Assembly (NCBI GenBank): GCA_037443785.1 | Contig: JBBINR010000046.1 | Span: 1 to 24,419 of the forward strand | Direction: 5' to 3' | DNA length: 24,419 bases | DNA from: JAQUOA01 sp037443785 | GTDB lineage: Bacteria > Bacteroidota > Ignavibacteria > UBA10030 > UBA8401 | Shown: positions 1-8,135 of the stretch, in pieces | Layout of the letters: each line of letters opens with the position of its first letter | Position numbering within the stretch: the stretch's first letter is position 1 | Position numbers and translations under genes: made by a program | Notes under the pieces: model-generated | Database searches by the model: none | Told to the model about the DNA's origin: nothing | Seen by the model: only the letters and a program-made list of their open reading frames with translations

Positions 1-1
1 A

Positions 2-304
2 ACTAATGTGTTGACAGATATTCAATATCAAGCTGATGCAATCGTCAGTAAAATAATTTTAAAAACCGGAAATGGAACGGTTACCCTCTTTGCTTTCGAT
101 GCGCAGCAATTTCTGAGCGAACACACAACACCGTTTGACGCGTTATTTTATTGTGTGGAAGGAAGTTTTGATATCAGCATCGGCGGTGTTCATCATTCCA
201 TCTCGTCGAATGATACAATATTGTTCCCGGCAAATATTCCACACGCTGTGGCGGCAATTAAACCATCCAAATTTATTCTTACGATGATCAAAATGAAAAC
301 GTGA
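2..304 (+). CDS. Cupin-domain protein (5' end outside window)
   Basis: A small single-domain cupin, a beta-barrel that often binds a metal. The first cupin motif is visible as SEHTTPFDALFYCVEG (His, then the conserved Glu before Gly), and the second as FPANIPHAV with its His. About 98 residues are visible. A GTG lies at position 8, but the frame is open to the window edge and close relatives as I recall them begin some ten residues earlier, so the true start is probably upstream. There is no signal peptide in the visible part. Substrate and role cannot be read from sequence; proteins of this type are usually annotated only as cupin-domain proteins. The gene ends with TGA about 60 bases before the first tRNA-Ser. 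The family call is fairly sure, the function unknown. Confidence 0.65.
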   Translation, partial: TNVLTDIQYQADAIVSKIILKTGNGTVTLFAFDAQQFLSEHTTPFDALFYCVEGSFDISIGGVHHSISSNDTILFPANIPHAVAAIKPSKFILTMIKMKT

Positions 305-316
305 CCAAATTTATCT

Positions 317-344
317 TTGTTTCAAATCCATTTTTTGATATATT
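317..344 (+). promoter_or_regulatory. Possible promoter for the tRNA-Ser genes
   Basis: A TATATT hexamer (339-344) lies 18 bases before the first tRNA-Ser, with a weak TTGTTT 16 bases upstream. The -10 is a 5/6 match to TATAAT, the -35 is poor. It is supported mainly by its position between the cupin stop codon and the tRNA. Confidence 0.35.
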
Positions 345-362
345 TGTGTCGAAATTCAACAC

Positions 363-449
363 GGAGAGGTGCAAGAGTGGTTGAATTGGCCACCCTGGAA
401 AGGTGGTATACCGGTAACGGTATCGTGGGTTCGAATCCCACCCTCTCCG
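363..449 (+). tRNA. tRNA-Ser (anticodon GGA)
   Basis: An 87-nt type II tRNA. The acceptor stem is GGAGAGG paired with CCTCTCC, followed by discriminator G. The anticodon stem-loop is CCACC-CTGGAAA-GGTGG, giving anticodon GGA (reads UCC/UCU). It has a long variable arm and a T-loop GTTCGAATC. CCA is not encoded. It is the first of two serine tRNAs on the same strand. Confidence 0.96.
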
Positions 450-494
450 CAAATGTGTAAAATCGTGTTTTAATTTTTACAAAAGATTCAACCA

Positions 495-582
495 GGAGAG
501 GTGGCGTGAGTGGTTGAAACCACCAGTCTCGAAAACTGGTATACCCGCAAGGGTATCGAGGGTTCGAATCCCTCCCTCTCCG
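495..582 (+). tRNA. tRNA-Ser (anticodon CGA)
   Basis: An 88-nt type II tRNA, 45 bases after the first tRNA-Ser and with the same acceptor stem (GGAGAGG/CCTCTCC) and discriminator G. The anticodon stem-loop CCAGT-CTCGAAA-ACTGG gives anticodon CGA (reads UCG). The long variable arm TACCC-GCAA-GGGTA is clear. The near-identical ends suggest an old tandem duplication followed by anticodon divergence. No clear terminator is seen downstream. Confidence 0.96.
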
Positions 583-749
583 CATTCTAAACTTGATTGA
601 CTACTTTTTGCCGTTATTTTACACCCTCTTACCGATTTCATTTCCTTTTTACCATTTAATAATATGATTTTACACTCAAGATTGTAACTTCACTCGAGTA
701 CTCTCGTAAAATTGCTTGTTAATTTTTTCTCTTACACTTTGGGAAATTC

Positions 750-2984
750 ATGAAAAGAACTTCACTTTTACTTCTCTTCCTTTTTTCATTTTCATTTTCA
801 GAACCGAAAGCAACTATCAGCGGATTTGTTCGTGATAAAGCGAACGGTGAATCTCTACCGTTTGCCAATGTGATTATCAAAGATCTCAAAATCGGCACGA
901 CAACAAATATCAGCGGATATTATGCAATTCCCAATATTCCGGATGGAAAATTTACAGTACAGATTTCTTTACTCGGGTACAGAACACAAACATTTGAAAT
1001 CAATACGGAGGAAAAAAAGAATCTGGTTCAAGATATTTATCTCATCGATCAATCAGTGCAGGTAAGCGAAGTAATTATTTCCGCGGAACGTGAAGAAGAA
1101 AAACATACAACACAAACGGGCCGCATCGTAATGCAAGCGAAAGATGTCGCGGATATTCCAACAATTGGCGAAGCAGACGTTTTCCGCGCTCTTCAGGTAA
1201 TGCCCGGTGTAAAAGCTACCTCTGAAATTTCAACGGGTTTAAATGTTCGCGGAGGCAGCACAGATCAAAATTTAATTTTGCTTGACGGCACAGTTGTGTA
1301 CAATCCCTCACATCTATTTGGATTCTTTAGCACGTTTAATAACGACGCGATCAAAGATATTGATTTGATGAAAGGCGGATATCCAGCAGAGTACGGCGGC
1401 AGATTATCTTCAGTTCTTAACGTAACAAATATTGACGGCGACAGGGTAAATACTCACGGAAAGGCATCAATCAGCTTATTAAGTACTCGTCTTACCGGCG
1501 AGGGCCCTCTCGGTAACGGTTCGTGGTTTTTATCCGCGCGCAGAACGTATTTCGATAAGATTGTTTCTGTTGCAGGACTGGATACGGGGAAAAATGCGCT
1601 TCCCTTGTATTATTTTTACGATATGAATTTAAAAATCAATCAAGATCTTTCCGATGACGATAAACTTTCACTCGTCAGTTACCTCGGGCAAGATAATCTT
1701 GACTGGGCAATTGGTAATAATGAACTTTCGATCAATATGCGTTGGGGAAACAGGACAAACGCTTTAAAATGGACACATCTTTTCAGTCAAACGCTTTTTT
1801 CAAATTTTACAGCGTCCTATTCATTTTATAAAGCACAGACAAGCATCGATTTCGGAGGATTTCATTTAGGACAGGACAACACCGTTGATGATTATTCGCT
1901 GCGCGGAGATTTAGATTTCTTCGCAACAAACGATCATCTTGTGAAACTTGGCGCATGGTGGTCTCAATACAAAGTCACGTATTCAGAGCATGGCGACGGC
2001 GACCCTTATATTTTTGAAGACCGTCCTGCTCAACTTTCCATCTATGCTCAAGATGAGTGGACAATTGATGAACGATGGATAACGCAACTTGGTTTGCGAT
2101 TTGAATACCAAGACTTGTCAAAAGCAACAGACTGGGGACCACGTTTTAATATTCGATATAACCTTGATGAAAAATCAATTTTAAAATTTGCGACAGGTTT
2201 ATACTATCAATTTTTAATTGCCGTCCCTGCAGGAACAGATATGGGGTTTTCGCCATTTGACATTTGGATTCCTATTAATGAAAGAATGAAAGCAAGCAAA
2301 TCATTTGATTTTGTTCTTGGATATGAAACGCGCTATTTCGAGAATTACACTATCACCGTCGAAACATATTACAAGCATTTTTCCGATGTCCTTCAATTCA
2401 AACGCGATATGAACTCTACTTTAAAAGTTGATATCGATCAATTATTCCATGTTGGAACAGGCCGAGCATTTGGCGCTGAATTTTTTCTGCAAAAGCGTGT
2501 CGGCGATCTTACCGGAACGCTCGGTTATACGTTTGCATACACATATCGAAAATTTCCCGATTTAAATCATGGAAATGAATTTATGCCAAAGTACGATCGG
2601 CGACATGATATTTCTGCCACTGCGAGCTATCAAATCGATGAGAATTGGAAAATTAGTTCCGTCTTTACGTATTCTACCGGACAATCCTATACGCGAGGGG
2701 TTGCGAGAGAAGACATTGATTTTATCGGTGTTGTGTATCATCAAACAGAATCAGGAGCACTTTATAATCATCGGTTATCGCCGTATCATCGTTTAGATTT
2801 TAGTGTTACGAAACGAGCTTCGTTTTTTGGATTAAAAGGAAGTTGGTATTTTCAAATCTTCAATGTTTATAATCGACGAAATGTGTGGTTCAAGCAATTC
2901 GATAATTCAAAAAATCCACCTGAAATTACCGACGTTAAATTGTTGCCGATCATCCCCACATTCGGATTTGATTTTTCATTTTAA
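750..2984 (+). CDS. TonB-dependent outer-membrane receptor
   Basis: A 744-residue outer-membrane protein that should import a large ligand with TonB energy. It starts with a Sec signal (KRT, hydrophobic stretch, cut near residue 17-20). A carboxypeptidase-regulatory-like beta-sandwich follows (about 21-105, ISGFVRDKANGESLPFANV), as is common in Bacteroidota receptors. The plug domain lies at about 136-231, with RALQVMPGV, NVRGGSTDQNLILLDG and KGGYPAEYGGRLSSVL. The rest is a beta-barrel ending in aromatic FGFDFSF, a typical outer-membrane insertion signal. No clear TonB box is seen. It lies 18 bases before a DUF4249-type lipoprotein, a pairing reminiscent of receptor-lipoprotein uptake systems. 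Ligand unknown. ATG 750 is chosen because it directly precedes the signal peptide; only a weak GGGAAA lies upstream. Confidence 0.93.
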   Translation: MKRTSLLLLFLFSFSFSEPKATISGFVRDKANGESLPFANVIIKDLKIGTTTNISGYYAIPNIPDGKFTVQISLLGYRTQTFEINTEEKKNLVQDIYLIDQSVQVSEVIISAEREEEKHTTQTGRIVMQAKDVADIPTIGEADVFRALQVMPGVKATSEISTGLNVRGGSTDQNLILLDGTVVYNPSHLFGFFSTFNNDAIKDIDLMKGGYPAEYGGRLSSVLNVTNIDGDRVNTHGKASISLLSTRLTGEGPLGNGSWFLSARRTYFDKIVSVAGLDTGKNALPLYYFYDMNLKINQDLSDDDKLSLVSYLGQDNLDWAIGNNELSINMRWGNRTNALKWTHLFSQTLFSNFTASYSFYKAQTSIDFGGFHLGQDNTVDDYSLRGDLDFFATNDHLVKLGAWWSQYKVTYSEHGDGDPYIFEDRPAQLSIYAQDEWTIDERWITQLGLRFEYQDLSKATDWGPRFNIRYNLDEKSILKFATGLYYQFLIAVPAGTDMGFSPFDIWIPINERMKASKSFDFVLGYETRYFENYTITVETYYKHFSDVLQFKRDMNSTLKVDIDQLFHVGTGRAFGAEFFLQKRVGDLTGTLGYTFAYTYRKFPDLNHGNEFMPKYDRRHDISATASYQIDENWKISSVFTYSTGQSYTRGVAREDIDFIGVVYHQTESGALYNHRLSPYHRLDFSVTKRASFFGLKGSWYFQIFNVYNRRNVWFKQFDNSKNPPEITDVKLLPIIPTFGFDFSF

Positions 2985-3002
2985 GAAACTGGAACTTATA
3001 CT

Positions 3003-3866
3003 ATGAATCAGCCAAAAAAAAATATTGCAGCCACACTCTCGCTTTTCTTTTTTCTTACATTGAACGGCTGCGAGGAACCAAATTCCGGATACGATTATGA
3101 TAAACAGGTTGTCGTCAACGGGACACTTACTGCGGGGCAAAATGTAGATACGTTGAAATTACACTGGACGAGTGAAGTTGATAAATTCTATGATCGAAAG
3201 GCACTCGCAATTCCGGGTGCCATTGTGCTTATCAAAAATTCTGACGGATCGGTTTTCGATTCTCTTTGGTACGATACTTCCAATCCCGGACGATATTATT
3301 CAAACGATCCTGCAAAAAAGATTGAGCCAACAAAAACATATTTGCTGTACGTAAAAACTCCTTCGCCAGATTCGCGAATTGTGACAGGAATGACAACCGT
3401 GCCAGATACGTTCAGCATTATTTATTCTTCCGTCAAAAATAATGATACCTTGATCTATAATCCGAATGCAAGTCCCCATCTTTTTGCTTGGTCTCCAAGT
3501 AAAACGTTGGGAACATATCTGCCAACGATTTTTAGTTTGGATTCAAATGCTGCGATGATTCCCAAAGAATTTTACGGTGACACCACAAAAAAAGATTTCC
3601 AACGCCCCGAAAAAATTGCGTACCGCGTGGGTTTGCCAAGAGAGCAAACGAACACTCTCCTGCCATGGGTCTTTTTAAATTATTTCGGGAACACGCGTTT
3701 TGATATTTTCGCCATCGATGAAAATTCTGCAGACTTCCTTAATCAAGTCATTCCTGCTCAGGGGGGCGAATTGAAGGAAATCCATTATAGATTAAATGGC
3801 GGCATAGGGATTTTTGGTGCAAAAACACAAGCTAAAAATGGAATTCAAGCGTATATAAAACCTTAA
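3003..3866 (+). CDS. DUF4249-type lipoprotein, receptor partner
   Basis: A 287-residue predicted lipoprotein. The N-terminus is basic and hydrophobic and ends in the lipobox L20-N-G-C23, so the mature protein should be lipid-anchored at Cys23. The pattern after it (VVVNGTLTAG, then IPGAIVLI, then GRYYSNDP and TYLLYVKTP) resembles DUF4249, a family found in Bacteroidota beside TonB-dependent receptors. It is encoded 18 bases downstream of such a receptor and the pair ends at a strong terminator, so the two are very probably one transcript. By analogy it may be a surface or periplasmic ligand-binding partner; no ligand can be named. Codons 4-7 contain an A9 run that keeps the frame. Confidence 0.8.
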   Translation: MNQPKKNIAATLSLFFFLTLNGCEEPNSGYDYDKQVVVNGTLTAGQNVDTLKLHWTSEVDKFYDRKALAIPGAIVLIKNSDGSVFDSLWYDTSNPGRYYSNDPAKKIEPTKTYLLYVKTPSPDSRIVTGMTTVPDTFSIIYSSVKNNDTLIYNPNASPHLFAWSPSKTLGTYLPTIFSLDSNAAMIPKEFYGDTTKKDFQRPEKIAYRVGLPREQTNTLLPWVFLNYFGNTRFDIFAIDENSADFLNQVIPAQGGELKEIHYRLNGGIGIFGAKTQAKNGIQAYIKP

Positions 3867-3889
3867 TGCGATATACGATCTATTGTTTG

Positions 3890-3922
3890 CAAAAAAAGTG
3901 AATTTTTAATTCACTTTTTTTG
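3890..3922 (+). terminator. Strong intrinsic terminator after the receptor operon
   Basis: A perfect 14-bp stem AAAAAAAGTGAATT / AATTCACTTTTTTT around a TTT loop, extended by a flanking C-G pair, followed by TTTT after one G. It lies 25 bases after the lipoprotein stop codon and 30 bases before the polymerase start. The A-rich left arm means it could also work on the minus strand. Confidence 0.88.
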
Positions 3923-3952
3923 TTTTAAATCAGCGAATAGCTATTTTTATCT

Positions 3953-6301
3953 ATGGATCCTATTCTGTTCGGGCATGACGATGAGAGACACATTGTTTCG
4001 GTAAATTCTCTTACTGATTCACTGGTAAGGGTCTATATGAGAACGAACAATGCAATCCACTACCACGATGAAGAATTTTTCCCTTTCTTGCACCTTTCCG
4101 ATAAACGATTTATCGACGGGTTTTCACAAAAGTATTGGCTGAAAAAACTCGATGGGACAAATTTTTATCAATATGTTTGTGCATTCCCAACGATAAAAGT
4201 TCTGTGGGATGCTGTCAACTTTATCGTAAAAAAAATCAGCAAAGAGTTTAAAATCGGGTATACTTCGTACGCGGATACCGAACATATCTTTTTACGCTCT
4301 GACATGAACACCCAGTTCCTTTTGCAAACAGGAAAAACACTGTTCAAAGAAATGCAATTCTCCGATCTTAACCGCATGCAATTGGATATCGAAACGTATT
4401 CAAAGAATTACAAATTTAGCAATGCCGATCGAAAAGAAGACAGAATAATTCTTATCAGCCTTTCAGATAATACGGGATGGCAAACTGTTTTGGGCGGAAA
4501 AACGATTTCTGAAAAAAAACTGCTCCAACAATGCATAAAAATCATTACAGAAAGAGATCCTGATGTAATCGAAGGACATAACATATTTAATTTTGATCTT
4601 CCGTATATCCTCCGTCGCTGTGAAATGAATGACATTACTTTCGCCATCGGCCGAGACGGCTCTTCCCCTGCTGGTTATCGTTCACGGACGTCGTTTGCAG
4701 AAAATTTTATCGAATACATCAGTTACGAAATTGCCGGGCGGCATCTTATCGATACATGGCTTCTTGTTCAATCATTTGATATGACAAAAAGAAATATGGA
4801 AAGCCATGGATTGAAGTACGCAGCAAAATATTTTGGTGTAGCGTCACCTAATCGCACATACATTGAAGGCGATAAGATTTCGTGGTACTGGGATAATGAC
4901 ATCGACACATTAAAAAAGTATGCTCTTGATGATGTTATTGAGACAAGAGGTTTGAGCGAAAAACTTTCTTCCAGCACATTTTATCTTACGCAAATGCTTC
5001 CGTTTAACTATGGAACCATTGCACGGCTTGGTTCTGCTGCCAAAATTGAATCTTTGTTTCTCCGCGAATATTTACGTCAGCGGCATTCAATTCCTAAACC
5101 TCAACAGGGGTACCAAACAACCGGCGGATATACCGATATTTTTCAAACAGGTGTTTTCGGACCTATCGTTCATGCCGACGTCGAATCGTTGTATCCCTCG
5201 ATTATGGTTTCAAAAAAAATTAAACCGCTTACGGACGATCTTAATATTTTTCAAACATCGCTGGAGTATCTCACAAATCTTCGCATTGAGACAAAACGAA
5301 AATTTCAATCAACCCTGGACGAACAGGAAAAATCGAAACTTGATGCGATGCAATCTTCATTTAAAATACTTATTAATTCATTCTATGGATATCTTGGTTA
5401 TGGGAAAGGATTATTTAACGACTATGGACAAGCGGATGTCATCACGAGCACCGGCCAGGAATTGCTGAAGAAATTAATTTATGAAATCGAATTACACAAT
5501 GGAACGGTGATCGAAGTTGATACTGATGGTATATACTTTATCCCCCCGGACAACGTCGTTGGTGAAGAATCCGAACGCGGATTCGTAACCCGCCTTTCAT
5601 CTACACTCCCAGATGGAATCAATTTAGGATTCAACGGACGTTTCAAGAAAATGTTAAGCTATAAGAAGAAAAATTATGCCCTTCTTCATTATTCGGATAA
5701 AATTTCAATTAAAGGATCGTCGTTAATCTCGCGATCAATCGAACGATTTGGCCGGAGCTACCTCCAGCAATGTATCGATGCATTGTTGAACGAAAAATTA
5801 TCTGACCTGCATACGTTATACGTTGAGTTAGAGCGAACAATTCGCGAACACAGCATGGATATTGGCGATTTTGCACGGACCGAAATTCTAAAGGATTCTT
5901 TGGAAGATTATACCCATGCAATAAAGGAAGAAAAACGAAATAAATCGGCGGCATATGAATTAGCATTGTCATCATCGCGAAATTATAAACCCGGGAGTAA
6001 AATCCAGTATTACATTACCGGCGACTCTGCTAATGTTAAAGGATTTGAAAATGCAAAAGAAGCGCATGAATGGGACTCAAATTTTCCTGATGAAAATACT
6101 GAATATTATATGAAGAGGCTGAACGAGTTTTCCGGAAAGTTTGAAATTTTTTTTTCTGAACAACACTTTAAGCAAATTTTTTCGACTGAGGATTTATTCG
6201 GCTTCGATCCATCCTCGATAACAATTCAAAATAGGGAATCAAAAATAGAACAAGAAAAAACTGAAAATCGCAGAATAGAATTTGATGAGCTAGACTCTTA
6301 A
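3953..6301 (+). CDS. polB: Family B DNA polymerase with proofreading exonuclease
   Basis: A 782-residue family B DNA polymerase, almost the length of E. coli Pol II. The 3'-5' exonuclease is intact: Exo I D145-I-E147, Exo II GHNIFNFDLPYI, and Exo III YALDDVIE. Polymerase motif A is DVESLYPSIM (D409), motif B K471-x3-N475-S-F-Y-G, and motif C V-D523-T-D525-G, where most relatives have DTDS. SYKKKNY matches the KKxY-type motif. A replicative role is unlikely for a bacterial enzyme of this type; repair or damage-tolerant synthesis, as for Pol II, is an inference. It starts 30 bases after a terminator with no Shine-Dalgarno sequence, so it may be leaderless or fed by readthrough. A T9 run at 6147-6155 keeps frame. 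Its stop overlaps the converging downstream gene by 4 bases. Confidence 0.93.
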   Translation: MDPILFGHDDERHIVSVNSLTDSLVRVYMRTNNAIHYHDEEFFPFLHLSDKRFIDGFSQKYWLKKLDGTNFYQYVCAFPTIKVLWDAVNFIVKKISKEFKIGYTSYADTEHIFLRSDMNTQFLLQTGKTLFKEMQFSDLNRMQLDIETYSKNYKFSNADRKEDRIILISLSDNTGWQTVLGGKTISEKKLLQQCIKIITERDPDVIEGHNIFNFDLPYILRRCEMNDITFAIGRDGSSPAGYRSRTSFAENFIEYISYEIAGRHLIDTWLLVQSFDMTKRNMESHGLKYAAKYFGVASPNRTYIEGDKISWYWDNDIDTLKKYALDDVIETRGLSEKLSSSTFYLTQMLPFNYGTIARLGSAAKIESLFLREYLRQRHSIPKPQQGYQTTGGYTDIFQTGVFGPIVHADVESLYPSIMVSKKIKPLTDDLNIFQTSLEYLTNLRIETKRKFQSTLDEQEKSKLDAMQSSFKILINSFYGYLGYGKGLFNDYGQADVITSTGQELLKKLIYEIELHNGTVIEVDTDGIYFIPPDNVVGEESERGFVTRLSSTLPDGINLGFNGRFKKMLSYKKKNYALLHYSDKISIKGSSLISRSIERFGRSYLQQCIDALLNEKLSDLHTLYVELERTIREHSMDIGDFARTEILKDSLEDYTHAIKEEKRNKSAAYELALSSSRNYKPGSKIQYYITGDSANVKGFENAKEAHEWDSNFPDENTEYYMKRLNEFSGKFEIFFSEQHFKQIFSTEDLFGFDPSSITIQNRESKIEQEKTENRRIEFDELDS

Positions 6302-6702
6302 TGAATTGTCTCTGCAAAAGTTTTTTTGAGATAATCGACAATAACGAATGTTGAAGCACCAGGAGTAAATAATTCACCAACACCCATTTCTTTTAATCGA
6401 TCAATATCCTCCTGGGGAATAATCCCGCCACCAAAAAGGAGCATATCGTTCATCCCCTTTTCTTTCAACAAGTTCAATACTTTTGGAAAAATTGTCATGT
6501 GTGCACCGCTCAACGAGCTTATACCGATAGCATGGACGTCTTCCTGCAATGCTGCTTCGACAATTGCTTCCGGTGTTTTTCTTAATCCTGTATAGATCAC
6601 TTCCATACCGGCATCACGCAATGCAGCAGCAATAACTTTCGCCCCGCGGTCGTGACCGTCAAGACCGGCTTTAGCAATTAACACTCGAATTTTTTGATTC
6701 AT
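6298..6702 (-). CDS. Methylmalonyl-CoA mutase, cobalamin-binding subunit
   Basis: A 134-residue free-standing B12-binding domain. It carries the DxHxxG motif as D15-G-H17-D-R-G20, where His17 should be the lower cobalt ligand, and the Rossmann-type continuation ISSLSGAH and LLFGGGIIP. In organisms with a split mutase this small subunit joins a separate catalytic barrel subunit to interconvert methylmalonyl-CoA and succinyl-CoA; that partner is not in this window. The start ATG overlaps the maf stop by 4 bases, so translation is probably coupled, and it converges with the polymerase gene with a 4-base stop overlap. A propionyl-CoA-type carboxylase subunit at the right edge fits the same pathway. 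A B12 domain of another mutase (e.g. isobutyryl-CoA) cannot be excluded. Confidence 0.88.
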   Translation of the reverse strand: MNQKIRVLIAKAGLDGHDRGAKVIAAALRDAGMEVIYTGLRKTPEAIVEAALQEDVHAIGISSLSGAHMTIFPKVLNLLKEKGMNDMLLFGGGIIPQEDIDRLKEMGVGELFTPGASTFVIVDYLKKTFAETIH

Positions 6703-7289
6703 ACCATCCCTTTCAAAAATTCTTGGAATCGAAGATAAAATTTTGCCAGCGGGAAGCCGACGACAGTATAGTAATCTCCGTGAATTTTTTTTACAAAGAC
6801 TGCGCCAAAATCATCTTGAATTCCATACGCCCCGGCTTTATCCATTGGCGATCCGGACTCAATGTAATTTTCGATTTCATCAGTAGACAATTCACGAAAT
6901 GTAACATCGGTTTGTTCAGAATCAATATAGGACTTTTTCGATTTGGCATCAACAAATGCAAATCCTGTGAAGACTGTGTGAGTTTCTCCGCTTAATAGCA
7001 AAAGCATTTCTGCCGCTTCTGCGCGGGACGAAGGCTTTCCTAAGACCTTCCCATGAATAACAACAATTGTATCCGATCCAATAACAATTCCTTCAGAATA
7101 TTCCTTGGCAACATCGAGAGCTTTGTGTAATGCAAGCTGTTGTACGTTTTCTTGAAATGATAACTCAGAATGAATCTTTTCATGAATGGCGCTTGGATGC
7201 ACAACAAACTCTAATCCAATTTGTCGAAGCAATTGGGACCGTCGAGGTGACTGTGAAGCAAGAATAAGCGGAGTACTTAATTTTATCAT
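6699..7289 (-). CDS. maf: Maf family nucleoside triphosphate pyrophosphatase
   Basis: A 196-residue Maf protein, which hydrolyses non-canonical or pyrimidine nucleoside triphosphates to monophosphates and pyrophosphate. It has the N-terminal LASQSPRR loop (S12, R16, R17), the IGSDTIV motif with catalytic D73, and LGKPSSRAEA and DKAGAYGIQ further on. ATG 7289 is preferred because MIKLSTPLILASQSPRR matches the family start; a TTG at 7298 would add three residues but lies at the foot of the upstream gene's terminator. No Shine-Dalgarno sequence is visible, and the preceding hairpin leaves almost no room for a promoter. The stop overlaps the next gene (ATGA), so both are probably co-translated. 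Family sure, exact substrate not. Confidence 0.92.
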   Translation of the reverse strand: MIKLSTPLILASQSPRRSQLLRQIGLEFVVHPSAIHEKIHSELSFQENVQQLALHKALDVAKEYSEGIVIGSDTIVVIHGKVLGKPSSRAEAAEMLLLLSGETHTVFTGFAFVDAKSKKSYIDSEQTDVTFRELSTDEIENYIESGSPMDKAGAYGIQDDFGAVFVKKIHGDYYTVVGFPLAKFYLRFQEFLKGMV

Positions 7290-7296
7290 TGTGTAC

Positions 7297-7328
7297 AAAA
7301 AAAAGGCGATTCAAGTGAATCGCCTTTT
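7297..7328 (-). terminator. Intrinsic terminator after the FnIII-like gene
   Basis: A perfect 12-bp stem AAAAGGCGATTC / GAATCGCCTTTT around a 4-nt loop. Read on the minus strand it is followed by a run of eight T. It ends only 8 bases before the maf start codon, so maf expression must come from readthrough or from an unusual promoter. Confidence 0.88.
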
Positions 7329-7347
7329 CAAATTTAACATTAATGTT

Positions 7348-7746
7348 TTATCGAAACATCGCTTTTAGACTTCCCCATGTACGCTTTACCGTAGAGACTT
7401 TATGATAGGTTTTCTTTGTTGCTTCAGAAACTTGATAAGAACCATCATTGAAAATACATTTTATTCGGTAAAGGTATACACCGGAGGTCGTCTTAAAAGC
7501 TGATTGATCGGTATATTCATAATATGAATATGAACCTCTCTTCGCTACCTTTTGAATTTCTGTAAAGTTACTTGGCAAGTCTGAACTTCGTTCAACGATA
7601 AATTCTTTTACGTTGCTTTCATCCTCAGTTCCCCATTTTACGGTAATATTATTCCCATCACTGTAGGCGCTTATTGATCCGGCACGGAAAACACCCGCGA
7701 ATGCAATTGAAACAACGATGAAACCAAGTAGGATGAGTTTTTTCAT
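7348..7746 (-). CDS. Small secreted protein with one FnIII-like domain
   Basis: A 132-residue predicted secreted protein. It starts with a Sec signal, MKKLILLGFIVVSIAFAG. One immunoglobulin/fibronectin III-like sandwich follows: ITVKWGTEDESNVKEFIVERS has the pattern of such domains in Bacteroidota secreted proteins, and YLYRIKCIFNDGSYQVSE forms the later strands. A basic tail, VKRTWGSLKAMFR, closes the protein. There is no catalytic motif and no type IX C-terminal domain. The frame is open further upstream through a tRNA gene, so ATG 7746 at the signal peptide is the sensible start. It lies 24 bases after tRNA-Leu(GAG) and may share its transcript; a terminator follows. Function unknown, possibly adhesion or scaffolding. 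Confidence 0.75.
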   Translation of the reverse strand: MKKLILLGFIVVSIAFAGVFRAGSISAYSDGNNITVKWGTEDESNVKEFIVERSSDLPSNFTEIQKVAKRGSYSYYEYTDQSAFKTTSGVYLYRIKCIFNDGSYQVSEATKKTYHKVSTVKRTWGSLKAMFR

Positions 7747-7770
7747 TGTACGCAGTTCAAAGAATGATTG

Positions 7771-7853
7771 TGCGGAAGGCGGGACTTGAACCCGCACGCC
7801 TTTTGGGCGCCACCCCCTCAAGATGGTGTGTCTGCCAATTCCACCACTTCCGC
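7771..7853 (-). tRNA. tRNA-Leu (anticodon GAG)
   Basis: An 83-nt type II tRNA. The acceptor stem is GCGGAAG paired with CTTCCGC, discriminator A. The anticodon stem-loop CCATC-TTGAGGG-GGTGG gives anticodon GAG (reads CUC/CUU). It has a variable arm and a T-loop GGTTCAAGTCC. It is the second of two tandem leucine tRNAs. Confidence 0.95.
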
Positions 7854-7890
7854 AATGTTGTAAACAAAGAACTGAATGTCAAGGATTTTG

Positions 7891-7976
7891 TACCGAGAGC
7901 CGGACTTGAACCGGCACGTCCCTTGCGAGACTCAGGATTTTAAGTCCTGTGCGTCTACCAATTCCGCCATCCCGGC
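7891..7976 (-). tRNA. tRNA-Leu (anticodon TAA)
   Basis: An 86-nt type II tRNA. The acceptor stem is GCCGGGA paired with TCTCGGT (G-U at the first and fifth pairs), discriminator A. The anticodon stem-loop CAGGA-CTTAAAA-TCCTG gives anticodon UAA. It is 37 bases upstream of tRNA-Leu(GAG) and probably co-transcribed with it. Confidence 0.95.
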
Positions 7977-8016
7977 TAAGAATGTAAATCGAACAACTTC
8001 TATCAAGCTATTTTTA

Positions 8017-8045
8017 AATATACGAATAACTTACGCCTCACGCAA
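8017..8045 (-). promoter_or_regulatory. Promoter of the tRNA-Leu pair
   Basis: TTGCGT (8040-8045), a 17-base spacer and TATATT (8017-8022) on the minus strand. The -10 matches TATAAT at 5 of 6 positions. Transcription would start near 8009, about 33 bases before tRNA-Leu(UAA). The same TTGCGT-N17 layout recurs before the sensor kinase gene. Confidence 0.6.
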
Positions 8046-8135
8046 TATTATTTCGCACTAATGTAATTAGGTGAAATTTTTTACAAATAGGCCTTGAGAA
8101 AATTGATAATGAATCACATTTTTATTTGATACTCA

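Noticed and set aside
322..585. 87-codon open frame on the minus strand
   Set aside because: It is antisense through both tRNA-Ser genes, whose structure explains the sequence.
692..699. ACTCGAGT palindrome before the receptor gene
   Set aside because: Eight bases with no second copy or promoter relation; expected by chance.
7747..7821. N-terminal extension of the FnIII-like gene
   Set aside because: It reads through tRNA-Leu(GAG); the signal peptide begins at ATG 7746.
8054..8080. ACCTAATTAC-containing sequence upstream of the tRNA-Leu promoter, similar to the regulator site
   Set aside because: One base is missing from the core, the second arm differs, and its distance to the -35 is 12 bases larger than in the true copies.
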